Below the pieces are notes generated by a model. The model was not told the origin of the DNA. It saw only the letters and a list, made by a program, of their open reading frames with translations, and made no database searches. A DNA stretch of 64,000 nt, taken from IMG/VR virus record IMGVR_UViG_3300030012_004234, positions 1 through 64,000 of that record, one strand, 5' to 3'. Below, one piece after another: positions 6,933 to 16,052 of the stretch; position 1 is the stretch's first letter, and each line of letters begins with the position of its first letter. The translations under genes and the position numbers were made by a program. The DNA is from a virus.

Positions 6933-8669
6933 TTAATTATTAAATGATGCTCCAGTAGGCTCTACTACGAAGTCTAATACTATAAATTCTGCTGTTCTAG
7001 CTGGCTGTACAAATATCTGACCTACTAGTTGATTTCTATCAACAACATCAGCAGTATTATTACTATCATCCATTACTACTCTAAATGCAAATAAACCTTG
7101 TCTTTGAATTACTGATTCTAAGTATGGATTTACTTGTGCTAAGAATTTATTTCTTGTCGCTACTGTATTTTGTTCGAATACTAATGTATTAGCTACATTT
7201 CCAATAAACTCTTTGAGAGCGATTAATAATCTTCTTACATTTACTCTATCTAAAGCAGAAGCTTTAGTCTGTAAAGTCTTTTGACCAAATACTGCAATAC
7301 CAGTTCCTGGGAATGTAGCAATTGGGTTTACTTTTGATGAATATAAACTATCTCTTTGTGAGCGAGATAATCTTCTTTCTGCTTGAATTACTCCAGTTAG
7401 GCCTCCTCTTACTAATCCTGCAGGTGCAAACCAAGGTGCATTAGCACCATCTGTAAATGCATAAACTCCTGGGATAAAAGTAGAAGCTGGACAGAATACG
7501 TTTTGTCCTGTTGCTGAAATAGTTTGTAACCAAGGCCAGTAAGATGCTGCATAAGATGAATTTAACGTATCTGCTTGACCAGTTACATTAGATACTGTAG
7601 CACCATATGTATATAAATCTGCTACGTAAATAGCATCTCCTCTTGACTCACATAAATCTATAATTGCATCTACTACTGTTCCGTGATGCTGATCTAAAAT
7701 ACCTGGGGCTGAGATTACATTAAATTTATAATCATCAGAATTTCCTAGTAATGTAGTAATTTTATCAGTATAACACCCAACTGTTAAACCTTGTGTATTA
7801 GCAGCTATATTACTAAAGTAGTTAGCAGCTACAACATTGGTTCCTGTAGCACCGTGGAATGATCCTGATTCAGCAATTGGTAGTGATTTTGTATAAGATA
7901 CTCCAGCTGCATCTGTATTAACTGTTACTCCATCGGTACTTAAATAATTTAAAGTTTTTAAATTTACAGCTTTTACTCTTACGTAATTAGATCTATTAAC
8001 AAAGTCTCCTGTAGTAGTAACGTTATCTCCAGTGGCAGAAATAGCTTTTACTTGGTCACCAATTACATTAGAGATATAATTTACTGAGTTTGGATCTAAA
8101 CTTAAGTTATTAAAAGTTTCTAAAATTACTTTTTGTTTTAAACTATCATCACCTCTTCTTATTGAAAGTGAAAAAGTTCCTAAAGCTGTATTAATATTTG
8201 ATATCTCCCATCTTAGGTTATCAAGTGAACCAGTCATTAATGAACTATCGCTATTTTGTTTTCCTGCGTCAGTAGTTCCAGTTGAATTATTATAAATAAC
8301 TCCTTTTCCTAAAGTTTCTAATTCGAAAGGCTGCACACTTAATTTTTCTGAAGCTGAGATGTGAGTAGCAGTTGCTGCTGTATAAGATCCAGTAACGACT
8401 CTTGCTACTAATAAGGTATTTCCTCCTTGAGAGAAGTAATTTTTCGCTGCTATTGAAGTTAAGTATTCTTGTTTTGCTGATCCTGAATCAAAAGTATCGC
8501 CAAAAACTCTTACGTATTCGTTATATGATGTAACGGTAGTAGGAATTTCAACAGGTCCTTTGACAGTTGGTCCAACTATACAAGCTCCTACTTCAACTGG
8601 AGCTGGGGTAATAAAAGAAATGTCATTCTCTCTTTGAAATACACCTGGTGAGATGATTTGTTCTGCCAT
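6933..8669 (-). CDS. 18: Contractile tail sheath protein gp18
   Basis: A 578-residue sheath protein. The N-terminus (ISPGVFQRENDIS) and the early KGPVEIPTTVTSYNEYVRVFG are hallmark sheath segments. The C-terminal third (GKTLQT-type strand, VNVRRLLIALKEFIG, and a terminal EFIVLDFVVEPTG) is the conserved interaction domain. It forms the contracting outer tail layer. It is the first tail gene after the glycan cassette, with two TATTTATA motifs upstream. The leader (AATATTAACAATAGCAAAC) has no Shine-Dalgarno sequence. It is shorter than T4 gp18 (659), suggesting a smaller outer domain. Confidence 0.95.
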   Translation of the reverse strand: MAEQIISPGVFQRENDISFITPAPVEVGACIVGPTVKGPVEIPTTVTSYNEYVRVFGDTFDSGSAKQEYLTSIAAKNYFSQGGNTLLVARVVTGSYTAATATHISASEKLSVQPFELETLGKGVIYNNSTGTTDAGKQNSDSSLMTGSLDNLRWEISNINTALGTFSLSIRRGDDSLKQKVILETFNNLSLDPNSVNYISNVIGDQVKAISATGDNVTTTGDFVNRSNYVRVKAVNLKTLNYLSTDGVTVNTDAAGVSYTKSLPIAESGSFHGATGTNVVAANYFSNIAANTQGLTVGCYTDKITTLLGNSDDYKFNVISAPGILDQHHGTVVDAIIDLCESRGDAIYVADLYTYGATVSNVTGQADTLNSSYAASYWPWLQTISATGQNVFCPASTFIPGVYAFTDGANAPWFAPAGLVRGGLTGVIQAERRLSRSQRDSLYSSKVNPIATFPGTGIAVFGQKTLQTKASALDRVNVRRLLIALKEFIGNVANTLVFEQNTVATRNKFLAQVNPYLESVIQRQGLFAFRVVMDDSNNTADVVDRNQLVGQIFVQPARTAEFIVLDFVVEPTGASFNN

Positions 8670-8696
8670 GTTTGCTATTGTTAATATTTAGTCTAT

Positions 8697-8704
8697 TATA
8701 AATA
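8697..8704 (-). promoter_or_regulatory. TATTTATA motif upstream of the sheath gene (proximal)
   Basis: The coding strand reads ATATTTATAATAGAC, 27 bases before the sheath ATG. Confidence 0.55.
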
Positions 8705-8712
8705 TATGCGTA

Positions 8713-8742
8713 AAATGTAAACCAGTTTAGAATAAACGGTTC
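8713..8742 (-). promoter_or_regulatory. Hairpin between the two sheath promoter motifs
   Basis: The arms AACC-A-GTTTA and TAAAC-GGTT pair over nine positions with one bulged base and a short GAA loop. No T tract follows on the minus strand, so it is not a typical terminator. It could be a leader structure or an attenuating stem at the end of the glycan operon. The function is unknown. Confidence 0.3.
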
Positions 8743-8753
8743 TTAATTACTTA

Positions 8754-8761
8754 TATAAATA
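8754..8761 (-). promoter_or_regulatory. TATTTATA motif upstream of the sheath gene (distal)
   Basis: A second copy 84 bases before the sheath ATG, just downstream of the stop of the 84-residue gene. Two copies in one gap fit a strongly expressed late gene. Confidence 0.45.
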
Positions 8762-8786
8762 TCTAAAAATGAACCTAAAAGTATTA

Positions 8787-9041
8787 TTATTTAGATTTTT
8801 TGGGAATATATTCAAGCGTATTAGGATCAACAGTTCCTTCCCCGTAATCATTTATAAGCTTTTGACCTAAATCTTTCTGTAATTTAGATACATATTCGTA
8901 AAGAGCGAAAAGATCTTTCTTTCTCTTTTGTATAGATAGCTCTAAAAGTCCTATATCTGCTACTTCTTTTTCTATATTAGACTGTTTTTTCAAATAATCT
9001 TTTATAGCATCAGTGTAAGTTTTATTTAATTTTATTGCCAT
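8787..9041 (-). CDS. Small coiled-coil protein at the end of the glycan cassette
   Basis: An 84-residue, highly charged protein with a helical central region (KKQSNIEKEVADIGLLELSI, then RKKDLFALYEYVSKLQKDL), likely a coiled coil. There is no membrane segment or signal peptide. It starts four bases after the stop of the GDPD-like gene, so it is co-transcribed with the cassette, but its sequence looks more like a small phage structural or assembly protein. It could belong to the tail module, separated from it by the insertion. I do not recognise the family. Confidence 0.6.
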   Translation of the reverse strand: MAIKLNKTYTDAIKDYLKKQSNIEKEVADIGLLELSIQKRKKDLFALYEYVSKLQKDLGQKLINDYGEGTVDPNTLEYIPKKSK

Positions 9042-9045
9042 AGTA

Positions 9046-9489
9046 TTATACGTAATCCATTATATTATCACTGCATATGCCGATATAATCTTTTAATTCC
9101 TCTTTTGGTAATTCCGGCATTACAGTTATTGCGTTCTCACATTTTACTCCTGGGTAAGCCCATATGTACCCTTTTGAAGTTAATGTTAATTTATCATCCT
9201 CATGCCAAAAGTAATTTAAGTATACCCCTCCTCTATCGATTTCAACTAATTTATTCATAGCATCTATATTCTTACAGTGTATCCATAAGCTTCTATGAAT
9301 ATTTTGAAACCATTCAAAAGGTATAGCATATTGAGGTTCATCATGACCTAAATAGAACTTATTGTTCTTAAACCAAAAATCTACTTCTACTTGAAAACCA
9401 GTTCTTATAGCATTAGTTATATAAGAAGGTTTATTTTCATTAGAAGGGTCTGGTCCGTTTATATTGCCTCTATGTGAGATTAAAATCAT
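9046..9489 (-). CDS. Glycerophosphodiester phosphodiesterase-like protein (short)
   Basis: A 147-residue protein with the first elements of the GDPD TIM-barrel family. An N-terminal ISHRGN (HRG) is followed by PSYITNAI, VEVDFWF (the E-x-D pair) and FYLGHDEPQY with a His. Full-length GDPDs are about 240-300 residues, so the barrel is incomplete or reduced. Such short versions occur in surface polysaccharide loci. It overlaps the upstream HAD-nucleotidyltransferase gene by four bases. A role in cleaving or transferring a phosphodiester-linked substituent is inference. Confidence 0.6.
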   Translation of the reverse strand: MILISHRGNINGPDPSNENKPSYITNAIRTGFQVEVDFWFKNNKFYLGHDEPQYAIPFEWFQNIHRSLWIHCKNIDAMNKLVEIDRGGVYLNYFWHEDDKLTLTSKGYIWAYPGVKCENAITVMPELPKEELKDYIGICSDNIMDYV

Positions 9490-10862
9490 TTATAATTTTC
9501 TAAGTAATTTTTAAGATCTTCGGGTGTACCTAATCCCCACATTTTTTCTATATTAAAAGTCCTAATTATTTTATTATCTTTTATAGCTTGATTAAAAACT
9601 GGGCAAACATAAAATTCATTATTTACTCTAATATCCTCATCTATCATTTCTTCAGCATACTTAACAAAATCTGATCCTTTTTTCCAATAATAAAATCCTA
9701 CTGTGGCAATATCGGAAATAGGCTTTTTCTCTGCTACTTCAGTTACTACTCCTTTATCATTAAGTTTAGCAAAACTCCATTTAGGGTGTGTAGCTTTAAA
9801 TGTAACTATTCCTCCATCAGAATCAGTTTCATTCATTTTATACAGAAATTCAGTAGAATCCCATTCAACAAATTGATCTGAGTTCGCAAAGAATAAAGGG
9901 CTATCATTATTTATATATTCTTTTGCTAATAATGCAGTACATGCTGCTCCTTCAGTTACTCCTTGAGTTTCTACTATTTTGCATCCAGGGGTAATTAGAT
10001 TAAGTAAAGTATCTAAATTATACTTTTCTCTGTGCTCTTTTTGAACTACATAAATATAATTTGCTTTTATGTTTAAATTATCAGTTACTACTTGTATCAT
10101 TGGTCTACCTTTAACATCAATTAAAGGTTTAGGAAATGTATATCCAGCTTGTTCAAACCTACTACCTGCTCCAGCCATAGGAATTAAAACATTTAAGTTT
10201 TCATCTCTCCATGCTGGTTTGGATTGCTTTTCTCCTGAGTCAATACTTTTAATTTTATTCATAATATTTTTTGTTGTTACTTCAGTAGGATTTTTTACTC
10301 TAAGAATATAGGACTTACTTCTCGAAGCTGCTAATAGACCGTAAGGTGAATCTTCTATGATTAAAGTTTCTTCAGGTAAGCAGCTCATCATAGATATTGC
10401 TTTCCAATACATTTCAGGATGAGGTTTACCATTTTTTACATCTTCATTAGAAATAATTAAATCAAGGTACTCTATTAATCCTAATTTAGATAATACTGTT
10501 AAGCAAGTTCGTCTAATAGAATTACTACAGACAGCTAATTTAAAACCGTCGTTATATAAGTTTACTAATGTATCAATTAATTGCTCGTTAGGTTCTATAG
10601 TACTTAACTTACCTAAAGTTAATTGTTGCTTTCTTTCCCAAACCTGTTTATGTATCTCTGATGGTAGTCCTTTTTCTTTAGTAAGTAAGTCTAGTTTTTG
10701 AAAAGTTTTTAAACCATCATACTTATTTAAATGTTCAGACCAATCTATTTTATATCCAGGATTAACTTCACTTAATGCTTCATTTAAAGCATCAAAATGC
10801 ATATTCTTAGCTTGAACTAAAACTCCATCTAAGTCAAATATAATTAATTTAATTGAGGCCAT
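9486..10862 (-). CDS. Fused HAD phosphatase - sugar nucleotidyltransferase
   Basis: A 458-residue two-domain enzyme. Residues 1-210 are a HAD hydrolase of the beta-phosphoglucomutase type: motif I IFDLDGVLV, motif II around AVCSNS, a Lys in NGKPHPEMYW, then IIEDSPYG. Residues about 222-458 are a GT-A-fold nucleotidyltransferase: LIPMAGAGSRF, FPKPLIDVKGRPMIQ, and a metal-site region FFANSDQFVEWD. The second domain is clearly paralogous to the free-standing enzyme at 19603-20334. The fusion suggests two successive steps on one sugar- or polyol-phosphate: dephosphorylation, and activation with an NTP. The substrate is not deducible. It overlaps its neighbours on both sides. Confidence 0.82.
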   Translation of the reverse strand: MASIKLIIFDLDGVLVQAKNMHFDALNEALSEVNPGYKIDWSEHLNKYDGLKTFQKLDLLTKEKGLPSEIHKQVWERKQQLTLGKLSTIEPNEQLIDTLVNLYNDGFKLAVCSNSIRRTCLTVLSKLGLIEYLDLIISNEDVKNGKPHPEMYWKAISMMSCLPEETLIIEDSPYGLLAASRSKSYILRVKNPTEVTTKNIMNKIKSIDSGEKQSKPAWRDENLNVLIPMAGAGSRFEQAGYTFPKPLIDVKGRPMIQVVTDNLNIKANYIYVVQKEHREKYNLDTLLNLITPGCKIVETQGVTEGAACTALLAKEYINNDSPLFFANSDQFVEWDSTEFLYKMNETDSDGGIVTFKATHPKWSFAKLNDKGVVTEVAEKKPISDIATVGFYYWKKGSDFVKYAEEMIDEDIRVNNEFYVCPVFNQAIKDNKIIRTFNIEKMWGLGTPEDLKNYLENYK

Positions 10863-11619
10863 TTTCTTTTATATAATCAGTTAAATAATGTGCCCAAGTA
10901 ATATGGCTAATATCAGTTGGATGTCCTTCAGTCATATATTTAGTTTCAGCATACAGTTCTTTTACACCAAACAGTTTATCAAGTAACTCTAAAAAATGTG
11001 CACTTTCTGGATCATTATTAAACCAATATTCTTTTTTTATCAAATCTCTATATCTACTATTCTTGTAATCGAAAGTATCAAAAGCATTAAAGAATAAAAT
11101 ATTAGCATTAATAGATTCTAAGTAAGATTGAAGTGTATAAACGTTTAAAATAAAATCATCAATCCACATACTACTCTCAGGAAGTTCTTCTCGGAAAAAC
11201 TGATGGGGTCTCCTTTGACTCTTTAAAAATTTATTTTTTTCTTCTTGAAATTCAAATATACTCTGTCGAAGCATAGAACTCCATCCTACAACTACTAAAA
11301 ATTTATCAGTACCTAAATTATATATTGGGTTTTTTAAATCTTCTAATACTGCTATAGTCCTTAAAGTTATTCCTCGATTATCGTCTCCTAATCTACCTGC
11401 ATTAAAAGTTTTTAATTTTAAATTTTCTCCTACTACTTTAGGCCATACAGGAGAATTATAAAACTTATATAATATTCTTTTACTTGTTAAACCATGACTA
11501 CCAAAGTTTCTAGGAATATCGTACCAAGGTAAATCTTTCTCTGCTTGCCAATCAGGAGTCTGGGCGGGACTATCTCCTTGAGTCCAACTATCTCCGTTAC
11601 AAACCAAAATCTTCTCCAT
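10849..11619 (-). CDS. SGNH-fold hydrolase/acyltransferase-like protein (copy 1)
   Basis: A 256-residue protein. Block I is NGDSWTQGD with the candidate nucleophile Ser11. An N/G-rich turn follows (FNAGRLGDDNRGI), then a third strand VVVGWSS, and a C-terminal HPTDISH that would supply the catalytic His. This is the SGNH/GDSL layout. Family members hydrolyse or transfer acyl groups, often O-acetyl on glycans. It is one of five such proteins in the cassette. No signal peptide is seen, so it is probably cytosolic. It overlaps the HAD-nucleotidyltransferase gene by 14 bases; a 40-base gap separates it from the NeuB-like gene. Confidence 0.6.
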   Translation of the reverse strand: MEKILVCNGDSWTQGDSPAQTPDWQAEKDLPWYDIPRNFGSHGLTSKRILYKFYNSPVWPKVVGENLKLKTFNAGRLGDDNRGITLRTIAVLEDLKNPIYNLGTDKFLVVVGWSSMLRQSIFEFQEEKNKFLKSQRRPHQFFREELPESSMWIDDFILNVYTLQSYLESINANILFFNAFDTFDYKNSRYRDLIKKEYWFNNDPESAHFLELLDKLFGVKELYAETKYMTEGHPTDISHITWAHYLTDYIKENGLN

Positions 11620-11659
11620 ACTTAAATATACGAAAATTAATTAACTTTTCAAACAATTT

Positions 11660-12493
11660 TTAATTAAATCTACCTCTGTAATACTTATGATTAAACTCTT
11701 GTTGTTCATTAAACTTATTCAATTCATTATACTGAGCGTACTTATGTAATTTACTAAAACGTTTAAGTTCAGAAAGCATATCTGTTGTTACCGATACTTT
11801 TCCATCTCTTGTATCATCTTTTTCAAGTACTGTAAAATGTCTTTCAATAACATCAACTCCTTGAAAAATAGCTAATTTAGTAGTAAGTAAATTATCTTCA
11901 TGAGGGTTAGAATGATCACTATATCCTATTTCGTCTAAATTAAAATAAAATTTATAAAAAGGTATGTTTTGTAAATTAGCTTTCTCTAAAGGAGTAGGAT
12001 ATACGCAAGTACAACCAAGTAAGCAGAAATCTATATTTAATTCTCTTAGATTCTTTATGGTATGTGATATTTCATCTAAAGTTAAACTTGATGCAGAAAA
12101 GTATAATTTTTTAAAATTAAAATCTTTTAACTTATTACCATAATCGAAAGCAGGAATAGAATAACCTGATAGTTTAAGATTAGTATAACCAAGATCATTA
12201 AAATATTCAGCATGTTTAGGAGTAAAAATGGTTGTCATAGATTCAACATTATACTCTTTACATTTTTCTATAAAAAATTTTTCATCTTCTTTACTTAATT
12301 CTAATCCTTTAAGTCTATGATACTCTCCTTCGAAAGGTCTAAAATTTTCATACTCAGATCTGTTAGTTAACGTGTCTGCTTTTATAGTTTGAATTTTTAA
12401 TATACTACTATGCTCTGAAGCTGATTTAATCATTGCTTCAAGAATTTCCATATCACCATTATGATTTTGACAAAGTTCACTTATTATTTTCAT
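11660..12493 (-). CDS. NeuB-family nonulosonic acid synthase-like protein (barrel only)
   Basis: A 277-residue TIM-barrel protein of the sialic/legionaminic/pseudaminic acid synthase family. It has ISELCQNHNGDM at the N-terminus, KIQT near residue 33, CTCVYPTP at about 161, YSDHS (His194) and IERHF (His219). The last two match the two metal-binding histidines of NeuB. Such enzymes condense phosphoenolpyruvate with an amino sugar to form a nine-carbon acid. The C-terminal SAF (antifreeze-like) domain found in most ~345-residue members is absent. With the CMP-sugar synthetase-like gene at 20638 it suggests a nonulosonic acid product. Confidence 0.78.
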   Translation of the reverse strand: MKIISELCQNHNGDMEILEAMIKSASEHSSILKIQTIKADTLTNRSEYENFRPFEGEYHRLKGLELSKEDEKFFIEKCKEYNVESMTTIFTPKHAEYFNDLGYTNLKLSGYSIPAFDYGNKLKDFNFKKLYFSASSLTLDEISHTIKNLRELNIDFCLLGCTCVYPTPLEKANLQNIPFYKFYFNLDEIGYSDHSNPHEDNLLTTKLAIFQGVDVIERHFTVLEKDDTRDGKVSVTTDMLSELKRFSKLHKYAQYNELNKFNEQQEFNHKYYRGRFN

Positions 12494-13344
12494 ATCTTAT
12501 AATCAGGGTATAATTTATTATGTTCTTTAATAATTAATTTAGTTAAATCTTCATTAGCTTGAGGAGAAGGATGGCCTCCACAGAACCACTTACCCCATGG
12601 TCTAGTAGACTGTCTATTTTGAGTATTTCCAAATTCGCCATATTCTTTATAATGATTTACTCTAACATGATGGTACCAGCAATCCTCTAATCTAGGTTTT
12701 ACCTGTTTATGTGCATCTGGGTATTCTATTTTTAAGTCACTGTCTATATTAAATGACATAAAATTTATTTTATCTTTAATTTTTTTTATACTATCATCCA
12801 AAGAATTAAAAACTATATAGTTCTTGTTATATTTTTCAAGTAATGTACATAAAGCTAAAACGTTATTTGATAATTTATTAGCTTCATATTCAAAATTAAA
12901 TAAATACTTTGCTTCTAACTCTCTATATTTTATATAACCTTCCATATCATCATCAGACCCAAAAAATCTATTCATTAATTTTTTTATCTGATCCTCGTTA
13001 TTTAGTTGAAATGTATGAATATCCCATTCTCTTTCAGTAAAATTCGAATAAACCGTTCTTCTGGTAATACCTGATAGACCTATAATAACTAAATCTTTTG
13101 AATCGGGGTTTTCTAAAACATAGTTAATTATATTATTTATAATACGGTAATTAGAACTACCAGCCAAAGCTAAATTTACTTCCGGAATAACTAATTTTTT
13201 AGCAAGCAACTTTGACATTCTATGATCTCGACCAGTCCATACTACTTCTCTGTTCTTACCAGGAGTAATAATAGCTTCATATATATTAGAACCTTCTATA
13301 AAACTGCAGCCTGCTGCTACTATATTTTTATACTTCTTTATCAT
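12490..13344 (-). CDS. SGNH-fold hydrolase/acyltransferase-like protein (copy 2)
   Basis: A 284-residue protein with block I VAAGCSFIEGS (Ser14). LALAGSSNYRII fits the Gly/Asn block, VIIGLSG the third strand, and GGHPSPQAN near the C-terminus the catalytic His region. Cys replaces the Asp usually found before the nucleophile (G-C-S rather than G-D-S). Its start overlaps nothing upstream (one-base gap), while its 3' end overlaps the NeuB-like gene by four bases. The reaction is unknown; acyl transfer or removal on a glycan is the family-based guess. Confidence 0.5.
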   Translation of the reverse strand: MIKKYKNIVAAGCSFIEGSNIYEAIITPGKNREVVWTGRDHRMSKLLAKKLVIPEVNLALAGSSNYRIINNIINYVLENPDSKDLVIIGLSGITRRTVYSNFTEREWDIHTFQLNNEDQIKKLMNRFFGSDDDMEGYIKYRELEAKYLFNFEYEANKLSNNVLALCTLLEKYNKNYIVFNSLDDSIKKIKDKINFMSFNIDSDLKIEYPDAHKQVKPRLEDCWYHHVRVNHYKEYGEFGNTQNRQSTRPWGKWFCGGHPSPQANEDLTKLIIKEHNKLYPDYKI

Positions 13345-13345
13345 C

Positions 13346-13873
13346 TTATATATGTTCTTTAGGTTGAACTATATGATATTTTTTATCTAAAAGTTTATTA
13401 TAATAATTTACACACCCGTTACGTCCATCTATAAAGTAATGAACTGGTTTATTAGTATGTTCAATTATTTTTTCAATATTGGTAGTTACGTTAGAAGGAC
13501 AGTTAGTATCAGTTAAATGTACTCTATAATCTGGTCCGTCTAAGACTACTAACTCTACGTCTTCAATTTCTTCTATATTATGATTATAACTTACGTACCC
13601 TAACGTCTTATCTTCCATTTTTATATCTACTAATTTAACTACTTCTTTATATTCAGGAAAAACGTTACTAAATTCATTATACCATTCTTCCGAATCTTCA
13701 TATGCTATTAGTCTACCACCGTAATTAAGTTCTTGTAAGCATTCATATAGGTAATAAGTACTTTCACCTGTTCCATATTCTACAACTAGCTTAGGTTTGT
13801 TTAATTTTATGAAATCAAAAGCTTTTCTATATTTTAAAAAATCGTAGTAATGAGTATGTAATTGATAAATCAT
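13346..13873 (-). CDS. Class I SAM methyltransferase-like protein
   Basis: A 175-residue protein. After strand 1 it has VVEYGTGESTYYL, which looks like the SAM-binding glycine loop (E-x-G-x-G-x-S). Acidic LIAYEDS follows at the end of strand 2, and VELVVLDGPDYR is a typical strand-4 region (D-G-P). The size suits a minimal Rossmann methyltransferase. It would probably methylate a sugar or cassette intermediate in the cytosol. It overlaps the dehydrogenase gene by four bases. An alternative is a SAM-fold protein without methyltransferase activity. Confidence 0.55.
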   Translation of the reverse strand: MIYQLHTHYYDFLKYRKAFDFIKLNKPKLVVEYGTGESTYYLYECLQELNYGGRLIAYEDSEEWYNEFSNVFPEYKEVVKLVDIKMEDKTLGYVSYNHNIEEIEDVELVVLDGPDYRVHLTDTNCPSNVTTNIEKIIEHTNKPVHYFIDGRNGCVNYYNKLLDKKYHIVQPKEHI

Positions 13874-14691
13874 AATATTTTTTCTATAACTCTTTTATAT
13901 GCTTTTTCTTGAGCACTTATTCCAGTTCCTCCTATATGAGGGGTAATTAATATACGAGGATCAGAGGTGACTTTTAATTCAGTAGCTTTAGCGGTATACT
14001 CTTCTTTTATAACATCTGTTGCATAACCTAAAACTTTACCTTCACTTATTTCATCTAATAAATCATTTTCGTTTATAACTTCTCCTCTAGATGTATTTAC
14101 TATAAATATATTTTTTTTAAATTTATTTATGTATTCTTTATTAATAAAGTCTATATTTCTATCTTCTAAATTAATGTTAATACTTAAAAAATCAGTTTCA
14201 TCAAAAAAATCATCATCAGTAAATTGATCATCACTTATTCTTATATTTTTAAAAATTGGTTCGCATATATCATATAACATTTTACCTAATCTACCGTATC
14301 CTAATATTCCTAAAGTTTTTTCTTTTAATTCATCTATTTTACCTACAACTCTAGGAATAGAAAGCATAAGATATAAATTATGTTCAGCGGTTGAAGTTAT
14401 ACTTTTTAATATTTCGTCATTTTTAATATCTATAACCGGTATTGATTTTATATCTATATGATTAGTTCCAGTAGATGGAGAAATAATACCCTTTAGGTTT
14501 AACCCTTCTATATGTTTTTCAGATAAGGTATACCTAAGGTAGTTAGGAGCTGCAAATAAATAATCAATTCCTTTGAATATTTTAAGTTCTTCTTTTTTTA
14601 CATTTAATAAGTTTAAAGCTTTAAATTTACCTTTAATAAAATTATTAAAATTAGGAAGGTGTTGATATGGGGTTAAAAATCCTATAGTCAT
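13870..14691 (-). CDS. D-isomer-specific 2-hydroxyacid dehydrogenase
   Basis: A 273-residue protein with the C-terminal NAD-binding hallmarks of the family: GILGYGRLGKML (about residues 148-159), FIVNTSRGEVINENDL with the catalytic Arg region, GYATDV, and ITPHIGG with the catalytic His. The N-terminal substrate domain is shorter than in the usual 310-400-residue enzymes. It interconverts a 2-hydroxy acid and a 2-keto acid with NAD(H). Here it may feed a carboxylated or amino building block together with the aminotransferase two genes upstream. Co-occurrence is seen; the pathway is inferred. Confidence 0.78.
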   Translation of the reverse strand: MTIGFLTPYQHLPNFNNFIKGKFKALNLLNVKKEELKIFKGIDYLFAAPNYLRYTLSEKHIEGLNLKGIISPSTGTNHIDIKSIPVIDIKNDEILKSITSTAEHNLYLMLSIPRVVGKIDELKEKTLGILGYGRLGKMLYDICEPIFKNIRISDDQFTDDDFFDETDFLSININLEDRNIDFINKEYINKFKKNIFIVNTSRGEVINENDLLDEISEGKVLGYATDVIKEEYTAKATELKVTSDPRILITPHIGGTGISAQEKAYKRVIEKIL

Positions 14692-16052
14692 GTTTTAAAA
14701 AAATTATCAGTTAAAATATACTCTTTATAATTTTTACCAGATTTCCAATATTCGTGTTCACAATTTACAATACAAATACTACTATCTTTATTTTTACTAA
14801 TCGTATAAGAACTAGGTATACAAAATAAAAGTTCAAATATATTTCTTTGAAATGTTTTTATATTGGATTTAAATATTATGCATATTCCTTTATTATTATT
14901 TAACTTTACTATTTTTTTAGTATCATTTATATTATTGCTTTTTATAACTTTAAAATCAAAACCAGTATAATTAGGGTTTTTAGAAAGCCTAAACAATTCA
15001 AGATACTTTTTTAAATATACTATTTCTTCTTTATCAAAATTATTTTTTAGATAATGGTAATTACTCCTAATTGTATCATTATAATTTGAAGATTTTTCTA
15101 AAGAAAAATTATCTGATAATAAAGTTCTCGTTACTTTTTTAATATTATGTAAAGAAAGAATTTGATTTACTACTTTACGTTCTCCTTCTTGTATATGCTT
15201 TTTTGTTGTTACTTCATTATCAGTATATATATTAAAACTATTATTAAAGAATATTTTACAAAAATTATTCATAGAAATAAAAGTATTAGGTAGATAATAA
15301 GTACTAGAATGAAGATTGGTTTGAGCTTCTAAAAGAGTACCGTGCTTTATATTATTAGCTTTTAAAATATACGTATCATGCTGTTCGTGAGATTTCATGC
15401 CTTTATCAAAATACGGCATATTAAAATCATATACAATAGGTATTTTTTTATCTTTTTTAGTATGTGAGCTTACACTATAAGAAGTAGGTTTATAAAAACT
15501 TATTAACTGGTCTACAGTGAGTATAGGGGTAATATAATCATAATACTTAAGATCTATAGTTTCCATATTTTTTTTAGAAATATAAAAAATTGTATTTTTT
15601 AAAGGGTCTCTTAAAAATATACTACTCTGTAATCTTGTTTGACCTGGATGAACTATTATACTAAAGTCTTCTAAACATTTTTCATTTTCTAAATCTAAAG
15701 TTAACTTTTTATTTCTTTTATTTTTTACACTAATATGAACTGGTAGATCAGTATCCATATTGCAGTCTATCATTTCATGTACAATATTCATTCTTTGCCT
15801 TAACGTTTTAAGGTAATCGCCATGATAAGTAAATTCAGTTAATCGTTTGTGAAAGGTGTTATAATCTTCAAAAGAACTAAAAAATCCATATCTATCATAT
15901 AGCCATTGCCCGCTTAAACTTGCTATTTTGTTGTCTAAACAACCTCCATCTTGTAGAGCAGCAGTTATAGGAAATCTGTTAATATGAAAAATAAAGTTAT
16001 GTTCGAAAATATAACTAATAATCTCAGAAGACTTATCTGTCAATTTGTACAT
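14688..16052 (-). CDS. Unknown 454-residue cassette protein
   Basis: No family recognised. The N-terminal half holds DGGCLDNKIASLSGQW and a motif-like SIIVHPGQTRLQSSIFLRDP near residues 130-150. The second half is Lys/Asn-rich and probably less structured, with several beta-prone stretches (KGICIIFKSNIKTF, DSSICIVNCEHEYW). There is no membrane segment or signal peptide. It overlaps the aminotransferase gene by 20 bases and the dehydrogenase gene by four, so it is translated as part of the same cluster. A sugar-modifying enzyme is possible but unsupported. Confidence 0.6.
   Translation of the reverse strand: MYKLTDKSSEIISYIFEHNFIFHINRFPITAALQDGGCLDNKIASLSGQWLYDRYGFFSSFEDYNTFHKRLTEFTYHGDYLKTLRQRMNIVHEMIDCNMDTDLPVHISVKNKRNKKLTLDLENEKCLEDFSIIVHPGQTRLQSSIFLRDPLKNTIFYISKKNMETIDLKYYDYITPILTVDQLISFYKPTSYSVSSHTKKDKKIPIVYDFNMPYFDKGMKSHEQHDTYILKANNIKHGTLLEAQTNLHSSTYYLPNTFISMNNFCKIFFNNSFNIYTDNEVTTKKHIQEGERKVVNQILSLHNIKKVTRTLLSDNFSLEKSSNYNDTIRSNYHYLKNNFDKEEIVYLKKYLELFRLSKNPNYTGFDFKVIKSNNINDTKKIVKLNNNKGICIIFKSNIKTFQRNIFELLFCIPSSYTISKNKDSSICIVNCEHEYWKSGKNYKEYILTDNFFKT

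Noticed and set aside
9903-9910. TATAAATA in true T4 orientation inside genes (also near 17530, 22947 and 40007)
   Set aside because: All lie inside coding sequence with no gene start downstream at promoter distance.
12006-12020. Gly in place of the His common in the (H)C-x-x-x-YPTP segment of NeuB proteins as proof of an inactive enzyme
   Set aside because: The two metal-binding histidines of NeuB lie in the SDH and ERHF segments, and both are present here.
14101-14108. TATTTATA on the coding strand inside the hydroxyacid dehydrogenase gene, and similar copies near 25071 and 43554
   Set aside because: They lie within coding sequence far from a gene start; expected by chance in A/T-rich DNA.
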